From the NCBI RefSeq assembly GCF_003597395.2, contig NC_133771.1:55684114-55748113 (forward strand): 64,000 nt of DNA. Direction: 5' to 3'. The DNA is from Chelonoidis abingdonii (lineage: Eukaryota; Chordata; Testudines; Testudinidae). A program made the position numbers and the translations under genes. Of this stretch, positions 1 through 11,719 are shown one piece after another. The notes under the pieces were generated by a model, which worked only from the letters and a program-made list of their open reading frames with translations, was not told the origin of the DNA and searched no databases. Every line of letters starts with the position of its first letter. The first letter of the stretch is position 1.

Positions 1-3000
1 TTAACTATCTGTTTTTGCCCAAAACATAAAATTAAAATGGTTCTAGATTTTTAAAGCAGATTGTGGATTAATCATTCAGTCCATATTTGATATCAATGTG
101 TCTAATCCAATAATTACAATTAAACATGTCCTTAAGCACTCTGCTGGATCAGAACTTTAAAGCAAAATCCAGGGAAAGCACTTCATGAGATATTTTGGCT
201 CACTACTTAATCTAGAAATGATGTCTTTACACAATCCAGATATCCTTATGTGGACAGGACCATTGTCCTTGGCATCACTAGGCAGAAATGCAATGTTGTC
301 TTATAGGCAATTCATGGTTATAGTTCATATTTAATATAACATCAAAACAGACTTTTTAAAAATATCATTTTCTGCATTATTTTTATTTTTTGTCATCATA
401 CTTTTTTTACTGAATACTAATTTCCATTTAATAAAAAATGCGTATCCCTTTTTCTCAAAGGGCATTGGGTTGAAAGGAAGCGACCAGCAGGTGGTTCACA
501 TAAAATTTCATTAGCCTCTCTATTGGTGCATCTTTGAATAAATTGCCTCATTTCTATGCAAATTGACATAGACGCTGTTTTCTGGCTAATTTTAATCTAA
601 CATAATGTATAGTTTAAAACACAATATCAAATTTTCCAAGATTTATACAGCATGAAGAATTCATAAAGAGTAAGAAGATCCCCCATTTTGTGTGCGCATC
701 TAAATAGGATTATGTAACAGTGGGTAACAGTTCAAATATGGAATCTATGGAACTACCATCTGTGTGGAGAAAACTGATGGAAATCTTCATGAAAGAAATG
801 GGTTTCAAGGACAGATAGGTTAAAAACTTTATTATTAACAAAACAAAAACCGATAAAGAACCAAAGAAATACCACCATAAATAAAAAAATATAGTTAAAC
901 CAGAAAGTTGACTATGACCAAGGGCAAACATAACAACCAATGCAACTATAGGAGATCTTACAGATATTAGTGTTTAAGGGCTTAAAGCTCCTCTGCCCCA
1001 GGAAACATGTTTCCAGTCCAGAGAAGCAGAACCCCGTGCAGGAGAAGAAATGTGATATTTTTTCCTCAATCTGTCTTTACAGTTGACTTCTATATGAATA
1101 AATGGAAGGTGTGGACGGAGAAAAGGTAAGGTTCTACACACTCTGCTTCACTGTTGATCATAGTAATAGGAAGGGGGTCACTGAGACATGCTGACTATGT
1201 TTGAGACAGTGGGAGGTGAAGACGAAGGCCATAGAGGTTTAGGGTGGACCAAGATGACATATTTGCCAGGAATATGAGGTAAATGAAGGAGAGGAGAAAT
1301 TAGTTAAAATGGGGTGGGAGGAGCAACTTCAGCAATGGTGAGGGTAATATTTGGTTTGATTCTTAAACATAAGTTCTAGGGTTCCATGACACTTTGCAAT
1401 AGGAAGTGATACTGAGATGTGGAATTTGTATTCAACAATGGTAACTCAAAAATTGAGATTGTAAAGCCTTTGCTTGTCTTCTTCTTTGACTATTGTGAAT
1501 TATATATATGTATAGTACCTAGCACAAGGAGGCCCTGAAATGGGATTTTGATGCTACCACATTAAATAACATGTTCATATCCTGTGTGAAGAATTATCTA
1601 GTGCTCCATTAAACTCCTTCAAAAAGACAGACTCCCACTGTGGATAAGTGACACTTTGAGGTGATTCCTGTTCTATTTAATGTCACTTAGCTTTTATAGT
1701 CAACAATTTTGACAGAATTTTTTGTTATAAAGTTTTAATGAGATAGACGCAAAAGGCCAAATGTTGCATTTTAAGTCTATCTCTGCTGAAAACATGGTAT
1801 GGCTAACAAAATATAAGAAAGGCCATTAAATGGAAATAGACATCTAACATGTCACATGTCAAAATATGGGTTGGTTATTATAGAAAGTAATGGTAAATAG
1901 CTTGTCTGAGGTCAGGAACTAGAATAAAGTTTTGATCATTAGCATGCTAGATTTGATTCTATCATTTTACTATTCATGACTCTGCTACTATATACAACAG
2001 CCAGGTGAAAGTTCAGAACAGAAGATTTCATAGAGATTTTTAAAAAAAAAAAAAATGTGATGGTCTTGCTACCCTTAAGATTTCTCTTGATTCATGTAAC
2101 GAGATAATTTAAGAATGCAAATTAATGACAGGATGATTAGGCTTAAGGAATTGAAGATTGATGCTATACAAATTCTTGTCTAGCTGCATCTCTATTAAAT
2201 CTGACAAATGGTAAAATTTAAAAATGTGTGAGCAGCTGTTCATTATTCTATTTGTAATCTGCAGTATTTATTTTTACAAGATATTTACAAGATATTTTTA
2301 AAACAATTCACAGAACATCCTTTTAGCCAAGCAGTGTCATACATATATAAATTAAGAGGGGAAAGATTCACTCTTGCATGACTTCAACTACTTTCCATGG
2401 TGAAACTCACTATTTTTATTTAAGTTTTTGATCCATATGGATAAATTGTATATTCACAGTGGAGATGGGACTGGTCTATCTAAATGTACTCCTAGAACAG
2501 GATTTTACATGCTCACAATTCAGAGGGTGAATCCCAGTGGCAAAAAATTAGTGTCGCAGGTTCTAATCCATTTAGGGCTGGCCAGAATTTTTCAGATGAA
2601 AAATGTGATTCTGTCAAAACTGATTTTTGTTGTGGGAAAATATAGATTTATGTGAAATTAATTCATTTTTTCCAAGAATCAATCAGGAAAATTAAAATAT
2701 TGTTATGTCTGTTCAGAATGAGAATTAGTTTTTGACATGTTGAATCATTATGTTTTGATAAAAAATGTCAACATTTTCTATTTTGATATTTTTGATTCAA
2801 ATCTTTTCAGAATTTTTATTGAAAATATAGATATTTAGATTTTTTCATTGCAAATTGCAGAGTTCAAATTTGTTTAATTTTTCTATTAAAGGAACTGGTC
2901 TAATGCCTCCTCTTCCATGTGGAGTAGGCATTCTTGGACTAGGAAGATGTGTGGTTAGAGTTCCTCTCTGGCAGAATTTTGTTCCTCTGGCCACTTGAAA

Positions 3001-4320
3001 TTGTGTCCTCAGGATTGGTATAGGGAAGGGAAGGTGTGGGGTGGCAAAATTCAACCTATGCCCCCAATCCTGTGTCAGCTGAACCCAAGGATCTGAACAA
3101 AAGTGTTGAGATATAGGACCAAATGTTTTTAAAAGCCTCTAATTTTCTATCCACTAATTAATTTAGAGGTCTCTCTAATTTGTAAATGCAAAAAACCATT
3201 TGTATCTGCAATTCAAGTTGTTACAGGTTACATTTTCAAAAATTAGCCTCCAAGTTTGAGTACCTCTACTCTTGGATATCTATTAGTAAAAGCCTAGGGA
3301 TTGATTTTTTCAGAGGTGCTGAACATTCTTAATGAACATTCTAATCTGAGAATGTTGGACACCCAAAAATGAAGGTATCTATTCTATCTTCATATACTCG
3401 TGGTAGCTCAATAATATTGCATGCACATATCCAAAGGTAGAACTTGGTACATAGCTTTTAATTATACATTTTGTTCTTACAATGAGTCTTATGCTACCTT
3501 TCATACACAGATCCTGCATTTTAGTAATTTGTGCTACATACAGTGTCATTGATCACTTTACTGACTGAATGGCAGTACTGAAGAATAATCAATGTTCAGT
3601 TGTAATTCCAGGATCCTAACAGTTAATAACTGATAGACAGAAGAATGTGGAACTTTGGAAATATATCAACTATCAGGTAAATCATTTTCATAGTTCTCCA
3701 TCCAATCATGCTATTTAACATTAACAGTAGGGGCTCTAGCATTTCAGACAAACATTGATTATTTGTCAGATTATGTTAATACGGTCAATGTTATGGAAGA
3801 TAAATATTTGTACTGTGAAATAACACTTGACAGCAAATATGTTCATTTTGTTTAAGACATAAATGTCAATGAATTCATTTTTGGTGATTGACAAGGAAGT
3901 ACACAGATCAATAAAATGCACCCTTCTCTAGCCATACTGGAAATGCAAGATACAGAATGTGTTCAAATTGTCATTTTGTAATCAAGTCTCATTTGAAATC
4001 AGGAAAATTGAGCCCTAGCTTTATGATTCAGATTCATTACAGTTAAAATGACGCTCTAGTTAGTAATTTATCTCTTTGCATTATGATACATTCAATTTAA
4101 GTGGTTCTTTAAAGACAGTTATCTATTTTAGCCCTAAACATCTCCAATTAATTGATTCTATAACCTCCTTTAAAAGCTTGTTCTATTGCCTATTATTTCT
4201 GTTTCTATTTTTTAAAATCTGTTAAATGAATGCAATCATGCATACTTAATATACTTCTAACAAGTTTGAGTTTTTAAGGGTATTTCTTATGTATATATTT
4301 TGAAAGAAAAATATTTCCGA
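1..4320. other. AT-rich intergenic or intronic DNA, no gene seen
   Basis: No open frame here resembles a protein family, and none is bounded by convincing splice sites. The stretch is AT-rich with a pure A run at 2041-2055 and a low-complexity T/A-rich part at about 2670-2870. At 1505-1567 a short piece resembles the 3' tail of an ancient amniote LINE/SINE family (text like tagtacctagcacaa followed by a CCTG and a poly-TAA-like end). At about 3190-3380 a degraded piece of a common turtle repeat is suggested by a 'gaggtgctgaacattc' core. Everything else is unrecognised. Confidence 0.6.
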
Positions 4321-4329
4321 AATGGCTAG

Positions 4330-4615
4330 CCAATGGTGGAACATACAGGAGGTGGACCATTCCGAAATGGTCCTCAGGAGGATTGTAGTGGATTCGAACT
4401 AGAGACGGGGGAGTAACTGATTTTCAGTTTGTGGCAAGTCTGAAAAATTGAAAAAAATAAATAAATTTAAGTTAAACCCAATCTGAAGTTGTTCTGATTT
4501 TGGTGAATTGAAAAAGTCCATGTCAAGTCTGTTCTAGAGAAAAGATTTGAAGTGGGCCTTCTACATCCTCAGTGAGTACCCTAACCACCAGGCTAATGTT
4601 AAAGAGGGAGAGACA
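4330..4615 (-). repeat. tRNA-derived SINE-like repeat, split by an insertion
   Basis: Read on the minus strand, 4582-4606 gives TAGCCTGGTGG, a good Pol III box A followed by GTTAGGGTACTCAC, and 4391-4401 gives AGTTCGAATCC, a perfect box B. In a tRNA head these boxes lie about 30-60 bp apart; here they are about 180 bp apart. The interrupting stretch (about 4407-4552) is A/T-rich. The text on both sides of it continues one tRNA-like head, so I read this as an insertion into an old tRNA-derived SINE. The boxes are seen directly; the family assignment is inference, and no turtle subfamily is claimed. Confidence 0.5.
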
Positions 4616-4859
4616 GCAGCGCCACCACTTCCTACAGCCATTTTGTGAATGGCTGAAACTATTCATTTCAAATTTGCAATTAGTTTTGGGTCAACAAAAA
4701 CTCTATTTTTCAATGGATAAGCTATTTTCCTTTACTTGGAGAGAAAGGGGGAATAATCTATTTCAACAATTATTTACATATCACTTATTTTAATATTATC
4801 CTTTAATGCATTTGTGGTCCAAACTACATATTAACAGTGGATTTTTTTCCATTCCATCT

Positions 4860-5000
4860 TCCAAATAATTGAAAATACTAACTGGTACTGGACCTTGAAG
4901 AGACCACTGTGGGACACCATTCAGCACCTTCCATCCATCCATGTTCTTTTTGGATTCTATCAATGAGTGCCTTTTCCCAATTTAACACATAATTAAATAA
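4860..5000 (-). repeat. CR1-like LINE fragment
   Basis: The plus strand contains wording typical of the reverse complement of CR1 ORF2 (reverse transcriptase region), such as a tract around 4872-4930 ending in GGGACACCATT. It is short, lacks the CR1 3' octamer end and is interrupted by many substitutions. This marks it as an old, doubly truncated copy lying just outside the DIRS element. Confidence 0.45.
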
Positions 5001-5130
5001 TATTTATTCTCCATATATTTATATTTATGGAGCAGGGACTCTCTTACTCAGAGTCTACATGGTACCAATCACAGTGGTGCCAAGACCTTGGCCGAGGACT
5101 ATAGATGACAATAATGATTAAAAAAATAAC

Positions 5131-5345
5131 GGTTACCCATCTTTTAGTAACTGTTGTTCTTCAAGATATGTTGTTCATGTCCATTCAAAGTAGGTGTGCG
5201 CGTGCTGCGTGCACACCAGCCGGAAGATTTTCCCCTAGCAGTGTCCGTAGGGTTGGCTCAGGCACCCCCTGGAGTGGTGCTGCCATGGCACCCTATAAAG
5301 GGGCACACCGACCTTCCACCCCCTCAGTTCCTTCTTGCCGGCACT
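5131..5345 (-). repeat. DIRS 3' inverted terminal repeat
   Basis: The segment 5173-5345 matches the reverse complement of 9594-9768 over about 170 bp at roughly 80%. Shared landmarks are the TTCATGTCCATTCAAAGTA motif, the GATTTTCCCCTAGCAG block and a CCCTATAAAGGGGC palindrome that holds a TATA-like core. The outermost part (5131-5195) is repeated inverted at 5373-5432 in the internal complementary region. Confidence 0.85.
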
Positions 5346-5375
5346 CCGACAGAGGGGCAAGGGGGTGGGTGTTGG

Positions 5376-5478
5376 AATGGACATGAACAACACATCTCGA
5401 AGAACAACAGTTACTAAAAGGTGGGTAACCATTTTTTCTTCTTCGAGTGGTTGTTCATGTCCATTCAAAGTAGGTGAC
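5376..5478. repeat. DIRS internal complementary region (ICR)
   Basis: Two abutting parts. Part A (5373-5432) is the reverse complement of the outer 3' ITR (5131-5195), ending in GGTGGGTAACC. Part B (5434-5475) is the reverse complement of the outermost 5' ITR (about 9740-9785), with TTCTTCGAGTGG and the TTCATGTCCATTCAAAG motif. In DIRS elements an ICR complementary to both ends joined together is thought to template completion of a circular intermediate. The layout here agrees with that known arrangement and defines the two element termini. Confidence 0.8.
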
Positions 5479-5549
5479 TCACAAGCCTAACCTTAGGAGG
5501 TGGGGTTGGAGACCGCTGCTGACTGGAGTACTGCGTGACCGAAGGCTGC

Positions 5550-6840
5550 ATCATCCCTAGCCTGGTGTGTGATGGCATAGTGAGACGAGAACGTGTGGCT
5601 GGAGGACTACGTGGCTGCTCTACAAATCTCCTGAGTTGGAACCTGAGCTAGGAATGCCGCCGAGGAGGCCTGCGCCCTAGTGGAGTGGGCCGTGACCAGA
5701 GGGACAGAGGTCTTCGCTATACAGTAGCATTCCCAGATGCAGGTCACGATCCACGAAGAGATTCGCTGAGAGGAGACCGGTAACCCCTTCATCCTCTCTG
5801 CCACTGCGACGATGAGCTGGGTCAAGTATCTGAACGGCTTGGTACGCTCTATGTCAAAAGCCAAGGCCCTGCGGACATCCAGGGAGTGTAGCCTCCACTC
5901 TTCATTAGAGGGGTGTGGTTTCGGGTAAAACACCGGGAGAAAGATATATTGGCCCATGTGGAACTGTGAAACAACCTTGGGTAGGAAAGCCGGAGGAAGT
6001 CTAAGTTGGACCTTGTCCTTGTAGAAGACTGTGTACGGGGGCTCAGATGTTAACGCTCAAAGCTCCGACACCCGTCGGGCCAAGGTGCTGGCCACCAGGA
6101 AGGCAGTCTTGTATGACAGGTACAGCAGGGAGCACAAGGCCAGAGGCTCAAAGAGAGGCCCCGAGAGGACGGAGTGGACCAGGTTCAGGTCCCAAGCAAG
6201 GGTCGGCTGACGCACATGCGGGAAGAGCCTGTCCATACCCTTGAGGAAACACTCAACCAGTGGGTTCGCAAACACTGAGGTACGCCCCTCTCCCGGATGA
6301 AAAGCGGATATGGCCGCCAAATGTACATGAATGGAGGAAAGGGAGAGGCCCAGTTGTCTTAGGTGAAGCAAATAGTCAAGGATAACGGGAATTGGAACCC
6401 CCAGCGGGTTGTGACCCTGCTGACCAGACCAGATGGAGAAGCGCTTCCATTTAGCCAAGTAGGTGGCCCTAGTTGACGGTTTCCTGCTACCCAGCAGCAC
6501 CTGCCTGACCTGCTGGGAACACTGCAACTCCACTGGGTTCAGCCATGGAGCATCCAGGCTGTGAGGTGAAGGGACTTGAGGTTCAGATGGCAGAGGAAGC
6601 CCCGGTCCTGCTTGATCAGGTCTGGGAGTAGGGGCAGCATCAGAGGCGCCTGAACAGACATGTGCAGGAGTGACGTGTACTAATGCTGGCGCGCCACGCT
6701 GGAGCTATCAGAATTACCCTGGCACGATCCCTGCGAATCTTTAAAAGCACCCTGTGTATCAGGGGGATCGGAGGGAAGGCATAGAGCAGGCTGTCGTCTC
6801 ACGGCTGAAGGACGGAGACCCCGAACTGCGGCCCAGAAGG
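5550..6840 (-). pseudogene. DIRS tyrosine recombinase (broken)
   Basis: The product would be the YR that inserts the circular DNA copy. The readable minus-strand frame from 6533 holds an N-terminal core-binding-like part, and upstream sequence to about 6840 continues the ORF less cleanly. The active site is visible: an ARRVSEL motif with the first catalytic Arg just before 6059, an HSTR box (HxxR) at 5676-5687, and the nucleophile-type Tyr in an SSHYAIT context at 5577-5579. Two in-frame stops interrupt it: TGA at 6057-6059, directly after the Arg motif, and TAG at 5607-5609, ten codons before the Tyr. The frame is otherwise maintained across both stops, so decay is recent or mild. The TGA could come from CpG decay of an Arg codon; that is inference. 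Confidence 0.85.
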
Positions 6841-6851
6841 GAGCAAAACCG

Positions 6852-7455
6852 TCAGCACTTCTTAGTTTCCCTTGAGGCAAACAGGTCTAACTGGGGAAAG
6901 CCCCAGAGGCGGAAAATTGAGCGCACCACATCCCATCGGAGGGACCACTCGTGACCCTGGAATGAGTGGCTGAGGGTGTCCGCCAAGCTGTTCTGATCCC
7001 CCAGAAGATAGAACGCCGTCAGGTGAGTGGCATTGTGGACGCAGAAATCCCACAGCGGGAGGGCTTCCCTGCAGAGGGAAAAGGAGCGTGCATCCCCCTG
7101 TTTGTTGATATAAAAGACTGCCGCTGTGTTGTCCGAAACGACTGAAACACACCTACCAGCCAGGTGAGACTGGAAGTTCAAACACGCCAGGTGGACCGCT
7201 TTCAGCTCCCTGATATTGATATGCAACTCTAGGTCCTTCAGCGACCACAAGCCCTGCGTCCTGAGGCGTCCCAGGTGCGCTCCCCAACCTTAATCCGAGG
7301 TGTCTGTCACCAGGGACAGGGAGGGCTGCGGAGCAGCAAAGGGAACATCCCTGCAGACTTCCTGTGGGTTGAGCCACCACTGAAGCGAGCGCAGCACCGA
7401 GCGGGGAACGGACACCACGGTGTCCAGGGGGTCCCTGGAGCCAGGCGCCCAGCTG
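6852..7455 (-). pseudogene. DIRS RNase H domain with remnant of RT C-terminus
   Basis: A minus-strand frame runs from about 7450 to 6852 with one in-frame stop (TAA at 7290-7292). Visible RNase H features are a TDTSD-type first Asp, an ELKAVHLA segment with the catalytic-type Glu, a VSDNTAAVFYIN block with the next Asp, and a GDQNSLADTLS motif carrying the last Asp. A short stretch before it (VSVPRSVLRSLQWWLNP) belongs to the RT/RNase H connection. The RT palm itself is absent. The domain would degrade RNA in the hybrid during reverse transcription. Confidence 0.82.
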
Positions 7456-9433
7456 CATGACCAGGCCCGTGGCCTGGGTGCGCAAGGCTGAGTCCGCTGC
7501 ATCTAAGGCAGCCTGGAGGGATCCTCGAGAGATCAGTTTTCCCTCCTCCACTAGGGCCAAAAACTCAGATCTCGAGTCCAGGGGAAGAGGCTCCACAAAC
7601 TTGGACATGGCCGAACACGTGTTGTGACCATATCGGCTTACTATTGCCTGTTGATTGGCAATGCGGAGTTGGAGTCCCCCCGTGGAGTACACTTTCCTGC
7701 CAAAGAGCTCAAGTCTTTTTGCATCCCAGCTCTTTGGTGTTGACCCCTGAAACCCTTGACGCTGCCACTGGTTAGCCGCATCTACTACCAGGGAGTTGGG
7801 GGGAGGGTGGGTGTACAGGTGTTCGTGCCCTTTAGAGGGGACGAAGTAGTGCTGCTCCGTCCTCTTGGCAGTAGGAGCCAATGAGGCTGGTGTTTGCCAT
7901 AGGGTGCAGGACGTATCCGCTATCGTCTTTATCAGCGGGAGGGCCACCCTGGATGGCCCTAAGGGGGCCAGGATGTCCACTACAGGATCCGCGTCCACCT
8001 CGATCTTCTCCGCTTGGATTGCGAGGCTTTGAGCTGTTTGCCGAAGCAATTGTTGGAGAATTCGAGTGTCCTCTAGGGCCGAAGTCGCAGCCATGCCCGA
8101 GACCGCCTCGTCCGGGGAGGACGACGAAGAGATTACATTGAGTGGCGCTTCCTCCGGTGCATGCAGCCCCTCTGGGTTCTGCGGCATGCGGTATTGAGGT
8201 TGCAGTGCCGGTTCCGACTTGAAATGCGGCACTGCGGCTGGTACCGGGGTCGCCAGTGAGCGACTTGGCGTATCATACAGTGCCGGCGTAGGCCGAACTA
8301 AAGCCACTGCCAGTGCCGCTGCCCGGTCAGGGGGTGCTGAACTTGAGAATGGCACACCCCTGCCTGGCGACGGTGCTGGTGGGGGAGGCAGCTGCACCGG
8401 GGCCACCGACGTCGAGGACACCAAAGCCAATCGTGACCAAGGGCCAAACACCTGGCCTACCAACTGATGGTAGGCCCAGGGAGTCCAAAACGGCCACTGC
8501 GAGGGCAGCTGCCATTATGGCCGCCACTGCAGGTAACGTTGGTGGCTTGCCCCCTACACTGATCTCCTGCTCTGCGACCTGCTGGAGAGATAGGAGTCTG
8601 CCTCTGAGTCTGAGGTCTCTCAGTATGAGGATCTGTGGGGAGCGGTGCCCGGTGCCAAAGATGAGCGGTGCCGAGGCAACGGGAAGCCTCTCCTCTGGTC
8701 CGGTGCTGCCTTCGCAGCTCAGTGCAGGGAGGAAGGCAATAGCATGGCCGGCTTGCCTCTGGATTGTACTGATGGGTGGACCACAGTAGGCAACTCCCAA
8801 CGATGTGGGGAGGCCGGTGCTGGGAGACCCATCAGGTCTGAGGCCACCTCAAACGCCTCTGGCGTCGACGGTGGGGCGTATGTCTCCGCTGAGGCCTGGA
8901 GAATTAGGCTGGTCCGGACTCGACCGCCCTCTCTGCGGTGCGGGGGTTGACAGAACTGCCGGGGGCTGTAACCCAGCCTGTCCACTTAGTCCCAGGGGCG
9001 GAGTCGGCCTCGGGTCCTGATGGGGAGACCGATCCCTCACCGGCTTCTTTTTCTTGGCGGGCACCTGCGAAGGTGAGCGGTGCCGCACTGAGGCTGACTT
9101 CCTATGACCCGACTCCACCCGGTGCCAGGTCTTGGACGACCTGGTCTAGGCCCTAAGTCCTGATGCCAGTGCCAGGGCACTCTGCACTGAGGACGACGTG
9201 CTGGGGCCCGCCTCGGACGGTTCTGGATCCGAGGGTGGTTGCAGGGCCACCTCCATCAGAAGGACTCTTTGAGCCCAGTCCTTGAGAGTTCGTGGGTGGA
9301 AGCCTCTACAGATAGAGCACCGTTCCTTTTGGTGGCTCTCTCCGAGGCACTTCAAGCATGTAGAGTGCGGGTCACTCTTTGGCATGAATTTCCCACAGGC
9401 CTCACAGAGTTTGAACTCGGGGGACCCGGGCAT
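7456..9433 (-). pseudogene. DIRS gag-like ORF (frameshifted)
   Basis: The start is near 9433 (MPGSPEFKLCEACGKF). The N-terminal 60 residues carry a Cys/His cluster (CEAC, CLKCLGESH, CSIC) resembling a zinc-binding head. A basic, Pro/Ser-rich middle lies at about 8850-9118 and a long C-terminal part at 7470-8463. These lie in different frames, so at least two or three frameshifts break the gene. The C-terminal part contains an alpha-helical gag-like region with motifs such as KEWDAKRLELFGRKVY-like text and LQAALDAADSALRTQA near the end. Immediately after it (about 7455) the sequence jumps into the RNase H region in another frame. DIRS gag proteins are poorly characterised; a nucleic-acid-binding role is assumed from the family. 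Confidence 0.72.
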
Positions 9434-9785
9434 GCCCCAGCAGGCAACGAAGATTGTGGGGGTAGGGATCCCCCACCTATGAAAACTATATACAAAGATC
9501 TATCTAACTATAATATAACTAAATACACAGACTAAACGGTACAGATAGGACACTGCCAGATTGCTATGCAAGAGAAGTTCCAGCTAGCCGTCACCGGCGG
9601 TAATAAGAAACTGAGGGTATGGAGGGTCAGCGGGCCCCTTTATAGGGCGCCATGGTGGCGCCACTCCAGGGGGCACCTGAGCCGAGCCTACGGACGCTGC
9701 TAGGGGAAAATCTTCTGTCTGGCGTGCATGCGGCACGCGCACATTTACTTTGAATGGACATGAACAGCCACTCAAAGAAGAATTA
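9434..9785 (-). repeat. DIRS 5' leader and 5' inverted terminal repeat
   Basis: 9594-9785 is the partner of the 3' ITR, containing the same CCCTATAAAGGGG-type core (plus-strand text CCTTTATAGGGCGCC) and the GAATGGACATGAACA motif near the outer end. 9434-9593 is an AT-rich leader between ITR and gag start. The element starts on the minus strand at about 9785, where the text matches part B of the ICR. Transcription probably begins within the ITR; the exact start is not visible. Confidence 0.75.
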
Positions 9786-11719
9786 CTGTTGTATCTTTTG
9801 CTCTTTACGCAACAATATTAATACGAAGAAGCCACTCGTGTATGATGGGTCCACATAACTATGTTTACTAAATATACAAAACACATGCAAATACTAATTA
9901 CATACACACTCTGTTGTTCTGGCTAGCTTCTAAAATATACAACAGTGTGAGTGCCACTAGAGGTCTCACAAACTATTTAAAAGGATACTACCCAATTCCC
10001 ATAAAATACAATCATAATATTTTTTTTGTCCCTGGTATGTCTATTTTCTAACAATTCTGTCTAAACCACATTTTAAAATTTCCCTCATATAAAGTTCCTA
10101 TTTAAAATTGAGGCTTTCTAGTTCCCTGGTATCATCCATTTTTCAAGGTCAATTTCTGGCCTACTGCTCTATAAACACAGAGCGTTAATTTAAAAGGAGT
10201 TTCAGCTTCCAATAAGCAGTGAGTATGGAGTTACTATGATGCTGCCCAGCTCTGCCTCATCCCATATGGGTGAAGTCCATGATTTTGTCCTCCACTGCCA
10301 TACTGAAGAAAGAGTGACAGATGAGAGTGGTAGTGGTAGGCAGTGTCCTCAAATGGCTAAGATAAAAAGTTTTGCCTAATTCTCGGCAACTGGGCAGGGT
10401 TGATGGGGGAGGGAATCCTAAAATTATGGTGCAGATCCTCAACTGGCATAAATTAGTGTAGCTCCATTGATGCAACTGACGATCTGTCAAAATGAGTTGT
10501 ATTTGTGTTCTTAGTTCTCATTAAAATGAAATACATCAATTTTTGACTTGAAAACATGTATGCAATTTAGGAAATATTTTACCACAAATATATAAGTACT
10601 TACACTGCCATATTCCTTAGTATACTATTGCAAATGTGTTGATATTAAGTTTAATGATCATTTAAAGGGGACTTTGAGATTATGCTTCATAATGAGTCTT
10701 GCATTGGAGGAATTTACTTTGACTTTGGAGTTAGAACTCACCGTTCTGCAAATTATTTTTTGTGTTTAGTCTATCGTAGGAACTCTCCTTGAAAAAATGT
10801 CTTTGATTTCTATAGATGATATAGAATAGAACCATACAACTATTCCAGTTCTTGAAGAAAGACGTTAGTTTAATTTGGTGTATTAGTTACTTAGCAATAC
10901 CTCTTTTGACAAAAGAACAGATACATTAATTACATTAAATCCTTTTTAGAAAAGACTTGTACTTTATTACATGTGTCCTGCAGTAGTTAGTAGAAAAGGT
11001 ATTAAACATTTAGTGCACTCATTATCAAATATGATCACCAGTTAATAAGGAATTCAGACTGGAAAAGAAGTAAAGTAGTATGATCATTAGAGTACATGCA
11101 CACGCTAATTACAGCTTCTCTGAGAAGCCAGAAGTCCTAAAATATTTAAGAAATTATGAAACATGGCAAATCAAGATGCAGCTCACAGAGATTAGTTTCC
11201 CAGGGAAACAAGCTAAAATGGTTGTAATGGTAATAAAAAAAAGTCACAAAAATATGCCTCATCCTGTATATTTCTGAAATAAACAAAAACGTATTCAGCA
11301 ATCAACTAGAGCACTGATGCCTCCTTGGTGGCTTACTATATTTATCTATTCATTTGACTTAGGATGAGCACACTATAGCTCTCTATGAACACTCCATCAG
11401 AACTTTCCAATACATGGAGCATAACCTGCATTTGGTTTGTAAGGCATAGCCTGCTGACGATATAGAAAAAATATCCATCAAAATCCAATGGTTGCTTGGA
11501 TCTAGCATGAGGATAAGCAGACGGAGTATGGAGCATTTGGCTCCCTTCCCTCTGCTTCTGCTGCAGCTCACTCCTGCTCCATAAGCAAATGCTTTTTATA
11601 GAATTTTGAATCCAACTTGTTCTGGAATACATAGGGGTATTGCTCAAGGGTGGCAATTAATTTCCACAGAAACAAAGAATGAGCTTTAAGCTATGCAGGT
11701 CACAGATGATAATGGGATT
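9786..11719. other. no gene recognised; scraps of ancient repeats
   Basis: AT-rich DNA without a convincing gene. Around 10425-10485 a short piece resembles an old amniote repeat whose reverse complement reads 'caatggagctacactaatttatgcc'-like text. Related scraps recur near 20060-20110, 41880-41935, 42785-42865 and 43850-43960. No TSD or full-length copy is visible. Confidence 0.4.

Larger units (their letters stand above)
5131..9785 (-). mobile_element. DIRS-type tyrosine-recombinase retrotransposon, RT-deleted
   Basis: A 4.65-kb element on the minus strand with the DIRS gene order: gag-like ORF, RNase H, tyrosine recombinase (YR). The ends are inverted repeats (5131-5345 against 9594-9785), and an internal complementary region lies at 5376-5478, just inside the 3' end. 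DIRS elements use YR rather than a DDE integrase and normally make no target duplication; I see none. The element is GC-rich against AT-rich flanks, so the boundaries are sharp. It is dead: the reverse transcriptase domain is missing, gag is spread over several frames, and YR carries two in-frame stops. No methyltransferase domain was recognised. The usual length of such elements is nearer 6 kb, which fits loss of RT. Confidence 0.88.

Noticed and set aside
7153..8463. A 436-codon open frame as a host gene
   Set aside because: Its content is DIRS gag followed by a frameshifted read-through into the RNase H region, and it lies wholly inside a bounded retrotransposon.
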